Positions 4,821 to 7,279 of a stretch of 7,279 nucleotides of DNA are shown here, in pieces; within the stretch, counting starts at the first letter, position 1, and each line of letters opens with the position of its first letter. The position numbers and the translations under genes are program-made. Under the pieces are notes generated by a model that ran no database searches, had not been told where the DNA came from, and saw nothing but the letters and a program-made list of their open reading frames with translations. The stretch lies in assembly GCA_964459065.1 (NCBI GenBank), contig CAYWMN010000193.1, positions 1 through 7,279 of the forward strand, written 5' to 3'. The DNA is from JAMCXS01 sp964459065 (GTDB lineage Bacteria; Acidobacteriota; Terriglobia; UBA7540).

Positions 4821-7279
4821 TTAGAGTCTGCCCATCGGCGAACCCGCCTGCAGGTGATAGCTGACGCCGAGTTCCACCGATTGGCCCGGCTCGAGCGTCC
4901 GCCTGGGTGAGCAGACACTCGTCTTGATCCAGTTCTCGCCGCGCGCCCTCCAGTTGGCGGTGCAGCGGTCCACCTGCGCCGGGTCAAAGCGCATGATGAA
5001 TTCCAGCGCCAGCAACCGATGCCTCAAACGCCATTCACCGGCCGGAAGCTCATCGGCCCAGTAGATGGCATCGCCCAGATATTCCTGCGTGAGTGATGAG
5101 AAATGGCGCGTGACCTTTTTACCATTGCGCGCGCGGAAATCGATATCGAATTCCATGGGCGCATTGCGGTCCACGGGGTTCGGAGCCAGCGTGGATTGCA
5201 AGGTAAACGTGAGGGGTTTTGTTCCCTTGTTCACGGCGCGGGCGTGAGTGCGCACGGTTGCGCCGCGGGCGGCAAGCTCGACGGTCTGTTCCAGATGCAG
5301 CCCGCCGGCCGCCTCGCCCACCATCCGGCAGAGGTTCGGCTGGGCCGGTCCCGCAGCAAGCCGCCACTTGATCTCCATCGGCTTCCGGATGCGGTAATCC
5401 GCGTTGATAAACATGCCGAGCCCGCCGAGGTCGGGAGTCCAGATGGTTTTGGAGTTCCAAAGCTCTTGCGGGGCGGCGTGGGTCAGAACGTTTCTGCCGC
5501 TGCTCTTTTCGACGATCTCGACAATGCGACCGCTCAATTCCGGCACCACCGTCACGCGCAGGGCGTCGTTCTCAAGCTGCGTTGCCGCGTAAGGCTTCAT
5601 ATAGGCGGCAAACTTCTGTTCGTCCTGCTGGTTGGTTTGGAGAGAGTGCAGATGATAGTTGCCGAGTTGTTTTAATCTCGTCATGGTGCTGCGGAAGCGC
5701 TTGGCGAGCGCCGGCAGGTCAACCGGACCGTATTGGCCGTGGCTTGTCATAAATCGCTTGGAAGCCACGAGCGCCGCGTAATCCACCGTCAGCCGCTCCT
5801 TCCGGACGCGGTGGAGGACTGCGTCGTTCGAGGCCAGCCGCTCCGCCTGGTCCAAAAGTGTTTCGGCTTGCTGATGGTCCTGAGGCGAGAAAACGGGCGA
5901 GCGCCGGATGAAGATGTGTTGCCCTTCGCCCTGCGGCGAAAAGCGAACCAGCCTCTGCAGCAATTGGTGGTAGGCGAGCATGGGTCTTGCCGCCCGGCCG
6001 TAATAGGTCTCATGGAATTCCCGGATGTCGCGGGCCACGTCCACTTTGGGATTCCACAGCAGGCGCGCCATCACGTAGGCGCGCAGCGCCGAGCCCTGTC
6101 CGCCCCCGCCGGGCTCCCCGTCATCTTCAAAGAAGATGCCGATCACGTTGTTCCGGCGGTAGAGTTCGGCGTCGGCGGCAAGCTCGTCAAAATCAGGGTA
6201 GGGCAGAAGGTAGTTGCTGAAATTCGTCGTGTAATGCCAAACGTAAATCTGCTTGGTGATCGCCGCCCAGCCGCGCAGGTTTTTGAACATGTGGACGTTG
6301 TGCGGGCAGGTTGCAATCGAATGGGCCTCGCAATTGCCGATGGCGCAAAGCCGGATGCTGACGTTGGGGCGCGGCCGGGTGATGCGCGGCGGGTCTTCCG
6401 TCATCTCGTAAGCCATGGTGTCGATCATCTTGCCCGGGTAGCGCTCGGCAACCTTCTTGGCGATGGCGTTGATAAAGCGCAGCAGCAGGCCGGAAACCGA
6501 CCCTTCCTCCTTCACCACCCGCTGGCAGTTCGCGCACTCGCACCATCCGGACCAGTCGTTCTGCCAGATCGGGAAGGTCCTGGCATCGGGGTGTTCCTTA
6601 ATCTGCTGCAGCATTCTCTGGGTGGCCACGCGCAGCAATCCCTGGTTGGTCAGGCAGAGCTGGGCGCGGTAATGGGTTCGTTGGCCGGCGATCAGCGAGT
6701 AGTACTCGGGATGCGTGGCAAAGTATTTCTTGGGCGGGATCATCGAGTAGAACATCAGCGGATAATAGCGGATCGCGCCGCCGGTTGAAGCGTCCAGAGC
6801 GGCTCTCCCCGCCACGTTCACCTTGTTGCGCGCGGCCCAGTTCTTGTCGAAGCCTTCCGTCACATAAGGCAGGCGGTAATAGAAGCCGGGCCGCTGGGTT
6901 TCATCGAGCGGCGGAAGGGTGATGGTCGCCCGGCGCGGAATGCGGCTGACGTCTCTGGTGAACCATCGGCAGCCGAGCTTTTCCAAAAAGGTTGAAACGC
7001 CGTACATCGTGCCGCGCTCGCGCCCGCCGGCAATTGCCAGATTGTCGCCGATCGTCTTGATGGCAAAACCTTCCGCGCCGAGTTTGGCATACGCGATGCC
7101 GGGGTGCAGGGCATCGAGCGCCGCGCTTTGCCCCACAAAGATCCAAGGGCCTGAGCCGGAAGCCGCGCCCGTCGCGATGGGCAGCTCGGCTCCTGACATC
7201 TCCTGCAAAAAATGCTGCAACTCGCGCGCGCCGCGCTGTTCGGAGAGCGATGCTTTGGGGCTCAGCACAATCGAGTAGC
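4821..7279 (-). CDS. DUF4838 protein, probable glycan-active enzyme (paralogue A), N-terminus cut by window edge
   Basis: The frame ends at TAA (4821-4823) and stays open to the right edge, covering about 818 residues. A GTG at 7268-7266 could be mistaken for the start, but the codons upstream read YSIVLSPK, matching YSIVLSRK at residues 53-60 of the neighbouring paralogue. The real start is therefore outside, with about 50 residues, including any signal peptide, missing. Numbering from the GTG, the order is: N-terminal alpha/beta domain (1-120; QRGARELQHF, GRERGTMYGV), DUF4838 core with LCLTNQ (204-209), WCECANC (242-248), RPRPNV (298-303), IGNCEAH (310-316), WHYTTNF (344-350) and GIFFEDD (377-383), a helical segment (about 465-555), then a C-terminal beta-rich domain (ELSGRIVEIVEKSSGRN, 577-593). 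Differences from the paralogue cluster next to conserved motifs, for example NDWSGWC in place of NDCNGWC, which suggests a changed substrate. The function is inferred only as processing of extracytoplasmic glycan. It is the first of the three genes in transcription order here. Confidence 0.85.
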   Translation of the reverse strand, partial: YSIVLSPKASLSEQRGARELQHFLQEMSGAELPIATGAASGSGPWIFVGQSAALDALHPGIAYAKLGAEGFAIKTIGDNLAIAGGRERGTMYGVSTFLEKLGCRWFTRDVSRIPRRATITLPPLDETQRPGFYYRLPYVTEGFDKNWAARNKVNVAGRAALDASTGGAIRYYPLMFYSMIPPKKYFATHPEYYSLIAGQRTHYRAQLCLTNQGLLRVATQRMLQQIKEHPDARTFPIWQNDWSGWCECANCQRVVKEEGSVSGLLLRFINAIAKKVAERYPGKMIDTMAYEMTEDPPRITRPRPNVSIRLCAIGNCEAHSIATCPHNVHMFKNLRGWAAITKQIYVWHYTTNFSNYLLPYPDFDELAADAELYRRNNVIGIFFEDDGEPGGGGQGSALRAYVMARLLWNPKVDVARDIREFHETYYGRAARPMLAYHQLLQRLVRFSPQGEGQHIFIRRSPVFSPQDHQQAETLLDQAERLASNDAVLHRVRKERLTVDYAALVASKRFMTSHGQYGPVDLPALAKRFRSTMTRLKQLGNYHLHSLQTNQQDEQKFAAYMKPYAATQLENDALRVTVVPELSGRIVEIVEKSSGRNVLTHAAPQELWNSKTIWTPDLGGLGMFINADYRIRKPMEIKWRLAAGPAQPNLCRMVGEAAGGLHLEQTVELAARGATVRTHARAVNKGTKPLTFTLQSTLAPNPVDRNAPMEFDIDFRARNGKKVTRHFSSLTQEYLGDAIYWADELPAGEWRLRHRLLALEFIMRFDPAQVDRCTANWRARGENWIKTSVCSPRRTLEPGQSVELGVSYHLQAGSPMGRL

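Larger units (their letters stand above)
2103..7279 (-). repeat. Tandem gene duplication of the DUF4838 gene
   Basis: The two genes align end to end apart from the missing N-terminus. Exact DNA runs shared between them include 32 bases at 3778-3809 and 6514-6545, 23 bases at 4465-4487 and 7195-7217, 21 bases at 4529-4549 and 7259-7279, and 18 bases at 4201-4218 and 6931-6948. The offset is 2730 bases for the last three pairs and 2736 for the first, so the 5' parts have almost no indels. The 32-base run encodes the WCECANC cysteine cluster. This is divergence after tandem duplication, not an insertion sequence. Confidence 0.85.

Noticed and set aside
5733..6788. Plus-strand open frame of 351 codons
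   Set aside because: Antisense to the DUF4838 gene at 4821-7279. A similar antisense frame at 3360-4058 opposite the paralogue arises because the sense sequences are homologous, so its conservation is not independent evidence.
2103..7279. Tandem repeat as a mobile element or assembly artefact
   Set aside because: The copies differ throughout at both DNA and protein level with only short exact runs, so this is an old gene duplication, not a duplicated contig segment or an insertion sequence.

Overview
The window is a compact, GC-rich block carrying three large genes, all on the minus strand, for exported proteins that look like carbohydrate-active enzymes. It holds no RNA gene, mobile element, CRISPR array or phage gene that I can see. 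Composition, Tat and Sec export signals, and the families present (DUF4838 proteins and a GH106-like glycoside hydrolase) suit a polysaccharide-degrading soil or sediment bacterium such as an acidobacterium (Solibacter/Bryobacter type) or a verrucomicrobium. The phylum is an inference from family distribution, not a marker-based call.

In transcription order, right to left: (1) 4821-7279, a DUF4838 protein whose start lies beyond the right edge; (2) 2103-4703, a complete 866-residue DUF4838 paralogue with a Tat signal peptide and a good Shine-Dalgarno sequence; (3) 1-1999, a Sec-type signal peptide followed by a GH106-like (alpha-L-rhamnosidase-type) hydrolase that is still open at the left edge. 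The gaps are 117 and 103 bases with no convincing terminator, so a single transcript is plausible.

The two DUF4838 genes are a clear tandem duplication. They match over their whole shared length (roughly 60-65% amino-acid identity in blocks counted by eye), keep the same domain order, and share exact DNA runs of 18 to 32 bases at near-constant spacing of about 2.73 kb. Each appears to combine an N-terminal alpha/beta domain like those that precede GH20/GH67 barrels, a DUF4838 barrel-like core with a WCECANC cysteine cluster and a GIFFEDD acidic motif, a helical segment, and a C-terminal beta-rich domain resembling galactose-mutarotase-type sandwiches.

Working hypothesis: a small locus for attacking a complex, possibly rhamnose-containing, glycan outside the cytoplasm. 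The two DUF4838 proteins would take related but distinct substrates and the GH106-like enzyme would remove a side-chain or terminal sugar. The substrate cannot be read from the sequence. The main novelty is the biochemically obscure, duplicated DUF4838 pair. I see no sign of a defence system or other exotic machinery.
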